Of a DNA stretch of 64,000 nt, positions 1 through 10,290 are shown piece by piece. A program made the translations under genes and the position numbers. Source of the stretch: Syngnathus acus (taxonomy: Eukaryota > Chordata > Actinopteri > Syngnathiformes > Syngnathidae); the NCBI RefSeq assembly GCF_901709675.1, contig NC_051094.1, positions 5,795,001 to 5,859,000 of the forward strand, read 5' to 3'. Under the pieces are notes generated by a model. It had not been told where the DNA came from. It saw nothing but the letters and a program-made list of their open reading frames with translations, and searched no databases. How positions within the stretch are numbered: position 1 is the stretch's first letter; every line of letters starts with the position of its first letter.

Positions 1-61
1 TTTGATCGGGATACTGAACTGGCTCAAAAATGCATACGATGCTTCCATAGGAAGCTGCAAT
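1..61 (-). CDS. dmxl1: dmxl1 coding exon 3 (partial, cut by window edge)
   Basis: Minus-strand exon continuing the DMXL1 reading frame in phase 0. Twenty full codons plus one base are visible, beginning IAASYGSIVCIFEPV, which closely matches the segment of vertebrate DMXL1 following the exon 2 sequence. The acceptor is a clean AG after a pyrimidine-containing stretch (complement of 62-63). The segment belongs to the N-terminal WD40 propeller; the alternating hydrophobic pattern before EPV fits a propeller strand. DMXL1 with its partner (WDR7 family, rabconnectin-3 beta) is known to promote V-ATPase assembly and organelle acidification. The exon is truncated at base 1, so its donor is not visible. 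Recognition is from recalled family sequence, not a search. Confidence 0.9.
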   Translation of the reverse strand, partial: MAASYGSIVCIFEPVQYPDQ

Positions 62-1107
62 CTGCCGGCAGACAAAAATGACACACGTGTGATTTATCAC
101 AACAGGAAACAAACCGGAAGAAAACTGTGACGCGTACAAAGTTGATTTTGTCAGTGCTGGAGGACGTCGCGGACAGATTCGTGTATGACGAATCCTCAAT
201 ATACACAGCAAGTTAAAAATGCCTCAAGCCTATATTAAGAAAATATTGAGTCAGCCGTGCAATGTCTATCATGCAAACTTCCCTATGAATGATTCATTCG
301 GGACTACATGTGCTTTCCACAGTTTACAATGGTCACCAGACCTAATGGGTGGCATTTTCTATATAGTAATGAACACAAAGAACAAGACTCTTTCGAAAGC
401 ACAGGGCTCATGAAGGCATAACAATAATGTGAAGTGCATCATAAAGTGCTGTGCATGATGGGACACAAGAACATTTGCATCTTTTATTCTGGTTTTAATC
501 TATGTTTAACCCACAGTGAAATCACTTTACTCGCAATTATTATTCACTAAAGCATTCTACTTAAAATTGGTTGAGAGGTGTACAGAAGATACAGAGAAAA
601 TCAGAATGTATTGACAATAAGGTCAGAAAAGCCTCGATCTTGTGAGACTATAGATAAAAAAAACATATCTCTACAAGATCAGAGCTCTAATGCTACAGTA
701 GTTATTTTGTACGTTTTGAGAAAAAATATCTAATGGGATGTGAAACAGTCCTGATCTTAAAGGTCAATATTGGCTTCTTATATTAATAATTTTATAATTA
801 ATTTTATATTTAATACTTTTGTGGCAGTAGAGTCACTGGAAATCTGTTAAGATGTGGTGGGAATCGGGATACACAGCTCCTCTTCTTTTGGCCTTTTTTT
901 TTTTTCTTTCAAAATAACTCCGGGCATATGACAAACAATGTGAAACTCGTGAGCATATTGATGTGGTGGAACGAATGCCATTTTTATGAAAATGTCTAAT
1001 AAAATGTCAGTATGGCTCCGTTGTTACATGTTATTTCCAGATGTGTCTCTTAAATATGTAAGGGCGAAATAATCCATCATTGAAAGTAATCAAAAAGTTG
1101 CCCCTAC
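62..1107 (-). other. dmxl1: dmxl1 intron 2 (about 1.05 kb)
   Basis: AT-rich intron lying between coding exons 2 and 3 of dmxl1 on the minus strand. It has GT-AG borders as read on that strand. A poly-T run near 893-905 is the only low-complexity stretch I noticed. I see no coding sequence or recognisable repeat family in it. Confidence 0.8.
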
Positions 1108-1233
1108 CTGTCCTCCCTGCAGCGAGCAGTCGACACATCCCACCTGGATATTTCCATGTTTGGCCCCTGGAATGATCTGCACTCGTTCAAAGTCACTGCC
1201 CAAAATGACCACGTCACAACCAGAAGCATAGGC
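1108..1233 (-). CDS. dmxl1: dmxl1 coding exon 2
   Basis: A 126-bp minus-strand exon of exactly 42 codons, phase 0 at both ends. It starts AYASGCDVVILGSDFERVQ and ends VDCSLQGGQ. This is nearly identical to the N-terminal region of vertebrate DMXL1 as I remember it (IIPGAKHGNIQVGCVDCS is a family signature). The acceptor is CCATAG before GCC and the donor is CAG followed by gtaggg. The residues form the first blade of the N-terminal WD40 propeller. No frameshift or stop is present, so this looks like a functional exon. The paralogue DMXL2 is similar here; the choice of DMXL1 rests on the residue match and on sema6a being next door, as both genes map to human 5q23. Confidence 0.94.
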
Positions 1234-1430
1234 CTATGGAGACAGACGAGAGGAAGCGGGGAGGACGAGGTCAAACGGATCGCTTGACATTCACTTTGAG
1301 GTGACACTTTTTGATTAGCCAAGCTGCTGTACCTTTACATAAGAATTATACTGAACTCAAATACCACTGTAATGATTGAAACAGACCAGACTGGCTTGGG
1401 AAGAAATATGTAGGAATTACTGCAACCTAC
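1234..1430 (-). other. dmxl1: dmxl1 intron 1 between coding exons 1 and 2
   Basis: Short 197-bp intron with donor gtaggt and acceptor tccatag on the minus strand. No repeat or other feature is seen. Confidence 0.85.
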
Positions 1431-1517
1431 CGTGAATGGCACATTGTTGACACTCCCGACAGAGAAACAATTGTCCCCAGGGTTAACGGCCCCTGTGAGG
1501 ACCTGATGAAGATTCAT
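1431..1517 (-). CDS. dmxl1: dmxl1 coding exon 1, start codon
   Basis: Minus-strand exon holding the initiator ATG (complement of 1515-1517) and 29 codons, MNLHQVLTGAVNPGDNCFSV and nine more, ending PFT at a phase-0 donor, gtaggt. MNLHQVLTGAVNPGD is the invariant N-terminus of vertebrate DMXL1, which fixes the start. An upstream in-frame ATG 39 bp earlier (complement of 1554-1556) would add residues absent from the family and is not preferred. There is no signal peptide, consistent with a cytosolic peripheral membrane protein. The three dmxl1 exons together encode 91 residues of a protein of about 3,000. Confidence 0.95.
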
Positions 1518-1579
1518 GGCCCCGGTGAATGCTCCTTCCTTCCTACTTTTTGCCAACAGTCTTCATCTTCATCCGTGGC
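1518..1579 (-). other. dmxl1: dmxl1 5' UTR part of the start-codon exon
   Basis: Upstream of the ATG on the minus strand there is a good 3' splice site: a C/T-rich stretch ending TTTCAG whose AG is the complement of 1580-1581. This suggests 62 bp of 5' UTR here, spliced to a separate noncoding first exon. This is inference from splice-site appearance only; transcription could instead begin nearby. Confidence 0.5.
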
Positions 1580-2628
1580 CTGAAATGGGATGTGGCCAGG
1601 CCCTAAGGGAGAGAGGAAAGGAGGCACCGATGAAGCCTGATGACATCGACAGAATGTTTTGGTAACTGTCAAGCTGAGAGCATATCACCAACGGGAGCGT
1701 AGAACAAAAAGTACGAATAACGGTTTCATGGTTCTTATCATCAAAAACACACCTGGGGAAGTAAGACTACATCGCACATGGGGCTAAATATGATAATGGT
1801 GGTTTTGTTTTGTTTCAGAAATACTTTCTACCTGAGTCCAAAGTCCAAACTAGGGCACAATTACTGCTTTGTACAATAATGCCGTGAAAACAGGAAATAA
1901 GCACAAGCAGCGTTTTGATGCGGTTAGCATCATTTATAAAAAAGCTTACCAAGTTCTTTTTTTGTTTTTCTCAAGCAACAGAAGTCATCCTAGGTTACTA
2001 AGACTGCTACTGTATTAAAAGAAAGTACACGTAAATGTCAAGAAGCAACGTAGACTGTTTTAAATGACTTAGTTTATAAATGTTGACTTTCGACTGACTT
2101 TGTTCAATATATATTACTGTATATTGTGTTTTAATTGACTGTTTTGACTGTCTTTGTGGTTGTATGTTAAATGTAAAGCGCTTGTAACAGGTGCAGCTGT
2201 TGTGAAATGGGCTATATAAATAAAGTTGTACAGTATTGTATAATGACAAATAACAACCCAGGCTCAATAAAGGATGGAGAAATGGGGTAGGTGTACCTAA
2301 TGGAGTGTCCACTAATAAACTGGTTTCTCAGTTTACATTGAAACACGGCTTAATGAGAGAGTTGCGCTTAACTGAACGAGAAAGTGGCCAATTCCATGTC
2401 CTGCTTCCTATGCAGTGGCCACTCACGTGATGCGTCGGCAGCGCTACAACGCGGCACAAGAGAAGACATTTAACGCTGGCTTCACTCTTCACAACCGTTT
2501 AGTCTTTTTACAACGAGGCTTCAGTACCCGTTTTCAAACTTGAACCAAATTGTGTCAACTCAACTGTCAAGTTTAACTAGCACCCGTCATTGATAATCAT
2601 CTCAACTAAATGTGCAACTCGTACTCAC
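1580..2628 (-). other. Probable dmxl1 5' UTR intron with repeat fragments
   Basis: This stretch lies between the putative first noncoding exon and the start-codon exon. It contains two interspersed-repeat tails. At about 2164-2235 there is the GCGCTT...TATATAAATAAAG type of 3' end found on many fish retroposons. At about 2288-2325 there is the GTGTACCTAATGGAGTGTCC motif of a fish DNA-transposon family that recurs near 11430, 31010, 54150 and 61340. Nothing coding is seen. Confidence 0.5.
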
Positions 2629-2990
2629 CTTATGTTGCACTTTCCGACAATGCCCCGCCGATTTTATATCCACTGTCAGTGCCTCCTCACCAGAGCAGGT
2701 TTGTATTCAGAGTTAACTATAGCTGTCCAAGCAAGAGGTTCGAACTAGTACCGATTTGGTCCACTCACTTAGCTAGCGTTAGCATGCTAGCCCTTGGAAG
2801 CTCTCTTTTCAAGCTATCCGTAACACGGGCAGCTTTAGAGCAAGACTGACACATATTTAGCTCTCGAAAAGCCCCGGTTGCTTAAATTGTTGCTCCTTCC
2901 CCAACGCTAAACCACAAGGAAGGAGCCAACCTCTCCTCAAGGTTAGCAAATAGAAAGCTTCACCAGAGGAGGCTATGTTGGCGATGCGTC
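2629..2990 (-). other. dmxl1: Putative noncoding first exon of dmxl1
   Basis: On the minus strand a near-consensus donor, AAG followed by gtgagtac, lies with its exon end at 2629. Upstream of it (rightwards) is a promoter-like block with ZNF143 and E-box motifs near 3015-3068. A first exon starting somewhere near 2900-3000 and ending at 2629 would join the acceptor at 1580. Short upstream ATGs occur within it. The transcription start is not determined by the sequence. Confidence 0.45.
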
Positions 2991-3014
2991 ATGATTGTGA
3001 CCGTGGCGCCGCGG

Positions 3015-3034
3015 TGCATTGTGGGACTTGTAGT
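3015..3034 (-). promoter_or_regulatory. ZNF143/SBF-type promoter motif
   Basis: The minus strand reads ACTACAAGTCCCACAATGCA, a full match to the long ACTACAA-N-TCCCA-N-AATGCA motif bound by ZNF143 and enriched just upstream of housekeeping gene starts. It sits about 390 bp upstream of the predicted first dmxl1 donor in a locally GC-rich patch. It marks the likely dmxl1 core promoter and could also serve a divergent transcript. Confidence 0.7.
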
Positions 3035-3058
3035 ATTCGCAGAGGCGCTTGGACTGGT

Positions 3059-3068
3059 GTCACGTGAC
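3059..3068. promoter_or_regulatory. CLEAR/E-box palindrome
   Basis: GTCACGTGAC is a perfect 10-bp palindrome equal to the CLEAR consensus recognised by TFEB/TFE3/MITF (it also contains the USF E-box CACGTG). It lies 25 bp from the ZNF143-like site. DMXL1 is a V-ATPase assembly factor, and V-ATPase and lysosomal genes are the known CLEAR network, so the placement makes functional sense. Regulation by TFEB is inferred. Confidence 0.6.
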
Positions 3069-3103
3069 CTGTCACCCCAAACAAGCCCGCGAAACAAGCA
3101 AAA

Positions 3104-3381
3104 ATGAACAGGTTTGGAAAGTTTCTTCGGAACAGGACAAAAAGCCCAATGAGGAGACGGAAGAAGAAGAGGCTACGACGTCTAAGAAAAGGAAAGCTGT
3201 ATTTAAAAGAAAATTTCTATAGTCCTACTTAAAATATGGATTTATCGCTACAGGTGACTCTGACGCGCCAAGCCCACTCTGCATAATATGTGGCGACAAG
3301 CTAGCTAACGAGGCAATGAAGCCTGCAAAACTGCTTTGGCACATGGACACCAAGTATCCTGTATTAAAAGTCAAACCTTAA
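3104..3381 (+). pseudogene. Decayed ZBED5/SCAND3-like (hAT transposase-derived) N-terminal fragment
   Basis: The region resembles the N-terminus of fish ZBED5/SCAND3-like proteins, derived from hAT transposases. An ATG at 3104 opens a basic stretch, MNRFGKFLRNRTKSP. The frame then must shift to read NEETEEEEATTSKKRKAVF, and the BED-type zinc finger follows: YLKYGFIATGDSDAPSPLC, then IICGDKLANEAMKPAKLL. At 3220-3222 a TAG replaces an expected GAG. The last zinc-ligand histidine of the BED finger (usually KHP) is tyrosine here, and a stop follows at 3379-3381. With one frameshift, one internal stop, a lost ligand and no transposase catalytic domain, this is a dead remnant. Identification is from recalled family sequence. 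Confidence 0.8.
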
Positions 3382-3585
3382 CCACTTCGGGTGTCATTGT
3401 CTCCAATTACGCATAGATGGGACCGGCTCACTTCTGAGAAACAAGCTAATGGTGAATTTCACTTTTATGTGGTTTGTACTAGTTTTTATGCCAGTCGTAT
3501 CATTTTATTTCATTGTATTTATATTTTTATTATAAATGTATTATTATTTATAGAAATACATTATTAATATATATACGTATATAGA

Positions 3586-3652
3586 GGCCGGTACACGAAA
3601 ATATTTCTGACACGTAACCAGTCTGTGGTGCTAAAAAGTTTGGGGACCATTG
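3586..3652 (-). mobile_element. Terminal fragment of a hAT element
   Basis: Sixty-seven bases that match, in inverse orientation, the left end of the element at 8224-8290, including the shared core AAATATTTCTGACACGTAAC. The end reads GGGGACCATTG. This is probably the 3' end of the element whose ZBED-like gene lies at 3104-3381, with the middle of the transposon deleted. Confidence 0.7.
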
Positions 3653-6600
3653 CTCTACTGTACTGTAATTATTGACCGTCCGTTACATTCTGTTTGTGCA
3701 TCCGTCTTGTGTAAACAGATAGTTAAAATGTCAACTCAAATGAAGGTACTCATACCCGCAATTAGAACGCCGAATGCTATTGTTAGATTATAATACAAAT
3801 ACGGCTAAAACGGATAGTAGACCTCATTTTAAAAACATTTTACGATATAAACTGTGTCATTAAGCACATATTTGTACAATGAAATGTTTTTTGTGTTGCT
3901 TTGTGTTTCCAGACCGGGCCCAGACAGAAGCTGATCAAAGCGCACCATTAATTGTAAGTATGTGTGCAAGGGTTTTGCAGACAAACAAAAAATAAATATT
4001 TACAAAACACATTCATATGCACAGGTAAATGAAGACAACAAATAATATGGTGGTAGGTATCGTCCTAATAACAGGTTCCACGTAAATGTCTTGAATACAA
4101 ACCATCCATCCATTTTGTGAACAGCCTATCTTTTAAATGTCTTCCAACCACATTATAGCGATGTCATGAGCATCGTGCTATTTTTTTATACCATGACATT
4201 TGAGATGGTCAACGTTGAAGTGGTCGGGCATGTGAAAAGAAAGGATGATCACAAGGTGTCACTGTTGCCTATTTTGCCGTGCATCTTGAAGACTTAATTT
4301 GAAGTGTTAATCAAAAGTGATTTAAACTAATGCTTGATAAGGTACACAATAGTGCGTACCCTATTGAAAATGATTCTTTAGAAATTACACAAATATATGT
4401 ATAGACAGACAGACATTTCCCCAATGACTGTAATAATTCACACAAAAGCAGTGCTGAGTTAAGAAGTAGTACAGGAGTCTTCAGAACAATTATTTTCAAT
4501 TGGGGATAAATGGGAGCGACTTTGCCACTAAATGATGAAATGGCTGACACATCGTGACATTAGTGGAGGCTGGCAGCGTTTATTGTCACAGCGGTTGGAT
4601 GATGAAAACAGTTGCGAAAGTAGGTCACATGATTGCTAAACATGTAGTTTTGCAGAATATGTGCACAAACGTTCCATCGTCTATCACTTCTGCTTTGCTT
4701 TCTGACCGCTGCCTGCCTGTCTGAAACGTTAAGCCATCATCATGTACCCCAAGCTTGTATTCTGTGTATCTCCAATCTCTGCTCACATGGGTTCAGGTTT
4801 TATTAGACAAGATCTCATAATGGACAACAGCACGGAAAAACTGCAAGCATCAGCCAAGTGTACACACAAATAGTGGTGAAAACAGGAAGTATGGCTGACA
4901 GGGGGAAAAAATGAAGTTGTCAGTTTTTTCCATATGCTACTTTGAATGATTATGTGAGTCCAAGTGAATTATATTTGAGTGCAGGACTAAATCACAGTCA
5001 TGCGATGCTGGTATACTTCATTCGTCCTACTTATAAATGGCAAGTGTAAAAATAAGCTAGCCATATTTGAGTTTAAAAAGTGAAGTAAATCTACTTTAAA
5101 GATATAATGGAGAATGCATGCCATAGCTATTATGATCACAGCAACACATGACATACATTTTAACAATTAAGTACTGCTCATACTATTCTGAGCAGCCAAA
5201 CCGTCACCTATGTGTTGCATTTTTTTGTTCTCCCAGTGCACCTGGGCTGCCCCCTGACACTCCAAAAAATACATCAGGTCGAGGTTAAAAAAACAAAAAC
5301 AAATATTCTTTTGATGTACAATGAAAAGACAATTAAAAAAATCCACAAAACAACAGAATTAAAAAAAAAAAATGTGACTAAAACAAAGACACAAGAGGGC
5401 AGTATTGAAGCGCCTAAAATTTAAAACCTACAATCGATTTCTTGCAAGTCACCTGGGTCTGAAAAGTAAAAAAAAAAAAGGGTCTGGTGAAAATAAACCC
5501 AAAAGGCTGGCTTGTGCAACATTTAAGAAATTACATCAGCATAAATATGTCAATCTATCTAGATATCATGGACTGCAAGAAACTAAGGGATGAATCAGTT
5601 CTTCCTAATTCGTTTTCTTGTATGCGTTCTTGAGTTGCCATGAGTTGCTCTGCAGTGGTTTTCTACCGCGATCTGTCAAGTAATATTGATGTCCAATATG
5701 AGCTGTAATTACTGGATCTGGAGGTACGAGAGGAGTGCCAGAATGAGGTTCCACCATGAGTGTGGCCGTGCTTTGATGTAGCCAGTGCTTTTCCACAGGA
5801 AAAATACCCACTCGTTGCTGAAATATATCTGACAGCCAAGGACGTAAGGGGAGTCATAAACCAAGATGACAAAAGTAGTTTTTCAAAAAAGGTTTCCACT
5901 TGATTGCAGTGATCACCCCAACAATAAATCATTTCGACCCAAGGTGATTATTATTTGTTTCCCATTAAAACATTGGTAAAATAAACTGGTGCGAGGCAAA
6001 GCAAACTCAGTGCGCTGCACTTTCCACGTTGGTGATTCACGCTCTTTTTCTCTCTCTCTTTCTCTACTCTCACATCCTTCATTGTGTGAATGTTGAGAGT
6101 CAAGCACGAGAGTCAAGCGTTGTTATTCGGCCAAAACAAAACTAAATGTTAAGCGTTTGATAGTAGCCGTAAAACACAGTAGTACACAAGTGGGATGGAT
6201 TTGATATTTCCCCCGATGAGCAAAGTCGACAGCCTTGATTGCGATTACACTGGGTGATTATAAATTTAGTCACAATCTTGATCACGTAACGAATTAAAGT
6301 TAAAAAAGTACCACCGATTTTGTCTTCGGCAACTTTAGACTCGCAAGGTTCTACCGTCGTTGGCGTCGTGCACGAGCGGCAGCTTGCGTGTCCATCTGCT
6401 CGCACCTGCCCATGTGTGCGTCACTGCAAAGTGGGCTTGAGTGGACTCGTTGCGTGTTTGTGTTGTGCTTGGACGCCGCCTCATCCTGGCGCAGACTTCC
6501 CAACGTGGGAGGACGAGGGGGCTGGGGTGCGGGCGGCAGGATATCCCATCACTGCACCCACTTCCGTCATGTCTTCCCAGCAGCTACGGGTAAGGAAATG

Positions 6601-8223
6601 TCAGCAGAGGTCAAGCGGGCCCCTCCCCCTTGTCATTACCCTTCCATCGCCCCCCGTCCATGCTGACAGCGGTATTTCTCTCTCGTCACAACATCACCTT
6701 TTTCTCCATTGCCCTTCTACCTGACTTTTCTCCTTGCCTTTTACCTTTGTTTTTATTTTTTAAACCCCCCATTTGTCTCTTTGAGAGGGCCCAGCATCAC
6801 TCTCGCATTCTCTCAAAGCCACAGACAGAAGTCAGCAGTCTCTCCCTCCCAGAGCTTTTGTTGTGTGCTGATCTCTCCATTGCAACACGGTTACTTTACA
6901 GCCCGCTTTCACAGACAGATTGGAGATTAAACAGAATTCTTTCACTGGAGAAACTCTATTGAACAAAGGAGGACTGGCTGTGAGTCAGTCCAATGTGTGT
7001 CAAAACGCTCAAAGTAAAATCTGGGGCAGGAGGTACTGCAATATAGATGTAATGTCAGCGTGAATACTTTATGACACACAACAATGTACTGTAAAGATGT
7101 AATTACGGCGCTCATCTAGACACAGCGGCAAAGATGATGTCCTCTATTTGAATAAGTATCCTTTTCATCCAATTTATTTGTAGGCTCAATAAATCCACAT
7201 TGTGGGGTATTTCCTAATCAGAAAACTCTTCATATTTCAGGCATGTTGTGAAAATGTACAATTCATTTTGTCAAATCTTTTTACGTCAACATAGTATTTC
7301 TCATTTCTGTCTCTTGATCTGGGTATTTGACGTTCACAATGTCGTGTCGTCTTTTATTGAAGTCGTAAATCTGAGAAGCAAAACATGTTTTAGATTCACG
7401 CACATCTGTGCCGCATTTGCTCGGTTAGTATTTGGACCGATAGTGAGAGCAGGTCGTCTTCATCAACTCGTGTTTTGGCATCACTTTTGAGTGACTCTGA
7501 CTGACTGTCTGTCTGTCTGACTGACTGATGTGTCTTTTTACTTGATTTTCACACCCATAACCTGATACAGGATACGTGTGACAACTTCAAATGGTCCGCC
7601 CTGACGTTCTCAAAATGCTCTTTTAAATACCTGACCTCTAATCTCCGCACCGTCAAATCATCAGTGGAAACCGACTTATAAATGATTTTTTTTTTCTTAC
7701 CGATTTTTCTTACACCTTCGGTGGCCATAATTCATCAGCATATCTGGTAATCAGCCCCCTCTGATTTATGCGGCCGACGTCGACCCTCACCCACGCTGAC
7801 CTACATTCGCTTTCATCCAAGCCATCCATCTTTTAGCGGCTCAAAGTCAAAGTGTGTCTAAGGTGGAATGCAGAGCAGCTGATCATAATGGCATTAATGC
7901 TCCAACGATAGCCTAAAGATGGATTTTAAATCCAATGTTATAAATCTAAATAATCCTTTCAGGAGCTGCTGGGAATAAAACAAAGTGACCTGTGGTACGT
8001 TGAGCTATAAATAATAATCAAAGTCGCTTTTCCATATTTAAATACATCTTATTAAAGTCTTCCGCTACACTAGTAATTCTCCCAAACGCAACCTATCGTG
8101 TTCAGGGTGGTCTAACCGAGCCAAGAGAGTGATTGTCTTTTGGTTGAAACCCGCCATTTTAATTAGAGCAAAAGTATTGGAACAATTCACCAACAGACAC
8201 GCCCTTTATTGTGTTCTTTATAG
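3653..8223. other. Intergenic, no supported gene
   Basis: Mostly unique AT-rich sequence. A 41-bp exon-like segment with strong splice sites lies at 3913-3953. A-rich patches occur at 5285-5375 and 5465-5485. A CT-rich patch lies near 6040-6070. A G+C-richer block with CpGs occurs at about 6340-6660, containing a weak exon-like ATG...gtaagg at 6569-6589. A short GACT/GTCT tract lies at 7495-7526. Reading frames of 60-130 codons here show no recognisable domain. Confidence 0.6.
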
Positions 8224-8530
8224 CAGCGGCCCCCAACCGTTTTTGCGCCACGGACCGGTTACGTGTCAGAAATATTTTCACAGACCGGCCTTTAAAGTCT
8301 GGGGGGTAAATATGATGAAATGAAATAATACGATTTAAAAGCAAGTATAAACCACATTAATTAGGTGTCATGTATGGCCTGGGTTTGTTAAGCTTTTTGT
8401 CCCTTGCGGACAACCGTAGTTATTTTTAGTTTTCTTTGTAGATGCTACATTTATTTATATTTTTTCTTCTGTGGGGCCAAACGACCCACGGACCGGTACC
8501 GGTCCACGGCCCGGTGGTTGGGGACCGCTA
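8224..8530 (+). mobile_element. 307-bp nonautonomous hAT element with 8-bp target duplication
   Basis: The left end begins CAGCGGCCCCCAACC and the right end finishes GGTTGGGGACCGCTA, imperfect inverted repeats continuing into CACGGACCGGT on the left and ACCGGTCCACGG on the right. The flanks are CTTTATAG at 8216-8223 and CTTTATAG at 8531-8538: an exact 8-bp target-site duplication, the hAT signature. There is no open frame. The left 65 bp match the fragment at 3586-3652, so the ZBED-bearing element there is a plausible autonomous relative. The intact duplication suggests a fairly young insertion. Confidence 0.85.
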
Positions 8531-8609
8531 CTTTATAGGCTTTAAGTCTGGAAATTCAAATGGTCAGTGAAAATTTCTTTGACTTTACCAAATGAAATCA
8601 TTGACAGTG

Positions 8610-8860
8610 CAATGGCTCACTCGCTTGACTTGCAAGCAGGCAGCATGGGTTCACTTTTCCACTCAGTGACTGCGTCTCTATATGCGCCCTGTCATTGACA
8701 GGCGACCGGTACGCGATGTACTTTTGCAAATTGTCAGCTGGGCTAGTTTCCAGCTTCTTGCCACCCTGGAAGTCGATTTAGGATGAAAGTCAGACTCCAC
8801 CCTGGTCTGATCACCAGCCAGTCACAGTGCGAATGGCAAATTAAATAGAAATTGATCCCA
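8610..8860 (+). repeat. SINE-like composite repeat, degenerate
   Basis: The copy starts with a tRNA-like head (GACTTGCAAGCAGGCAGCAT and a GGTTC box remnant). It then passes through the CTCAGTGACTG, GCCCTGTCATTGACAGGCGA and TCACCAGCCAGTCACA phrases typical of a very common fish SINE-type repeat. It is diverged and has no visible target duplication. Confidence 0.55.
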
Positions 8861-10104
8861 TGCTAGCAGCATGAAAGTCAGATGTACCCCCAAAGGCCAG
8901 AGACCAGAAGAAAAGCAACCATTTTTATTTTTTTCCCGCCAGCCTTTCCCTCGCAGCTGTATTCCATTCAAAAGACAACGCAGGAGATAGAAATCGCAGC
9001 GGAATGATATTCCATAACGCTCAGAGCTTTTCCAAGGCCAAACAAATCATATATTACTGACAAGTTCACAAAATGAACACAAGTGGCAAAAAGTTCCTTT
9101 TCATATATTTACAATTCTGTCAAAATGTCACCAATATTTGCTTTGTTTTCAAATAATTCAGCTCACAAACTCAGTTGAGCAACAAAACACGTACGACTTG
9201 CCTATCTCTGTGGAACCTTTTAGAGCGTATTATTGTGTTCTATTTTCACACTACAAGAGAGCTAGATTTACAAAAAAAATAAGACAAAAGACAAATAGAA
9301 AGGCCGCCGGGTGAGCAGACACAACGCGAGTGAGAATGGAAGTCAGATTGAAAAATAGATGAGCGGCACGAGTGTGTGCGCAGACGCAGAATGACTTATT
9401 CATGTGTACATGCCATCAAATCACTCATAACCACCTTTCCCCCGGTCGCGGGCTCAGACCGAGACTTGAGACGACGGGGGTCAGGTCTGCGTGGGGATCA
9501 ACAGCTGCAATAAAGATTTGGATCGTAATGTGAAATGTCAAGGGAACATCTGCTTCCTTCCCCTATGCCAATGTATTCCTTCCGAGTGATGCTCCCATAA
9601 TCAGTTCCATCCTGCACTGGATTTTTGCAAGGGAATAATCCATTTCGTTGGTTCGGGGGGGATGCACGTCATTTTCATCCCCAAACTTAGGGAGGACTAT
9701 GACATCAATATTTTCATTGTTAGAAAGTAATTTGTTTTGCTGTTCTTATCTTTTTTTTATCTCTAATAATAACAATGAGGAGCACTGCCACAAAAACTGG
9801 AATGTCATTTTTAGTTGTATACAACCTATTCAAAAATAGTCTTTCATCAATTCCACTTGCTTCCCCTTTGTGAGTGTTTCCTGCCTCCATAGCCCCACCC
9901 TGATTTAATCTCTTCCTCATTACGCTTCCCTCGCAATAAACAATGTCCTCTTGTCTTTGGCCTTCTTCTTAATGTTTTGTTCTGCTGGTTTTTTTTAAGA
10001 TCTACCCTCCACCCACCTACCATCATCTCCCTTTTTTGGCGACCTGCGTGCCGAGATGATCAAAACCGCCATGACCATCAAAAACAGGTAGGTGACCCTC
10101 CTTC
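8861..10104. other. Intergenic, nothing recognised
   Basis: Unique-looking sequence with short A/T runs and no open frame resembling a known protein. A CG-containing patch is present at about 9435-9490. Confidence 0.6.
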
Positions 10105-10290
10105 CCTTACACCTTGGACTCGTCATCCGCCAATCACACAAAATATAGACACTCCCGTCATACCTATGGGCAATTTAGTCTTCAGTGAACCTCACCAGTT
10201 TTTGTTTTGGGAATGTGGGAGGAGCCTGGAGTGCCCATTAAAAACCCACAAAAACACAGTGGAGGGCCTGAGATTCGAACATAGCTCCTA
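10105..10290 (+). repeat. Common fish interspersed repeat, degenerate copy
   Basis: Contains, in order, the phrases GGACTCGTCATCCGCCAATC, CCTATGGGCAATTTAG, GGGAATGTGGGAGGAGCC and CCTGAGATTCGAAC. These are landmarks of a high-copy teleost repeat (normally ...CACCTATGGACAATTTAGAG... then ...GGATGTGGGAGGAAACC... then GGATTTGAACC). The open frame across it (9977-10321) is a repeat artefact. Confidence 0.7.

Noticed and set aside
1335-1556. 73-codon minus-strand frame taken as a whole gene
   Set aside because: Only its middle part (MNLHQ...PFT) is coding; the frame continues past the splice donor into intron.
2730-2760. GGTTCGAAC as a possible tRNA T-loop
   Set aside because: No A box, no acceptor or anticodon stem around it.
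5605-5932. Minus-strand frames including PPDPVITAHIGHQYYLTDRG
   Set aside because: Looks somewhat protein-like, but I recognise no family, two frames are equally open and there is no supporting splice context.
6569-6589. Exon-like ATG with MSSQQLR then gtaagg
   Set aside because: Only seven codons, no recognised protein and no matching downstream exon found; CpG content of the block is modest.
6320-6724. 134-codon plus-strand frame
   Set aside because: Cys/Pro-rich composition without a domain; follows from local G+C content.
10265-10285. GATTCGAAC as a possible tRNA T-loop
   Set aside because: Part of the common interspersed repeat; no cloverleaf.
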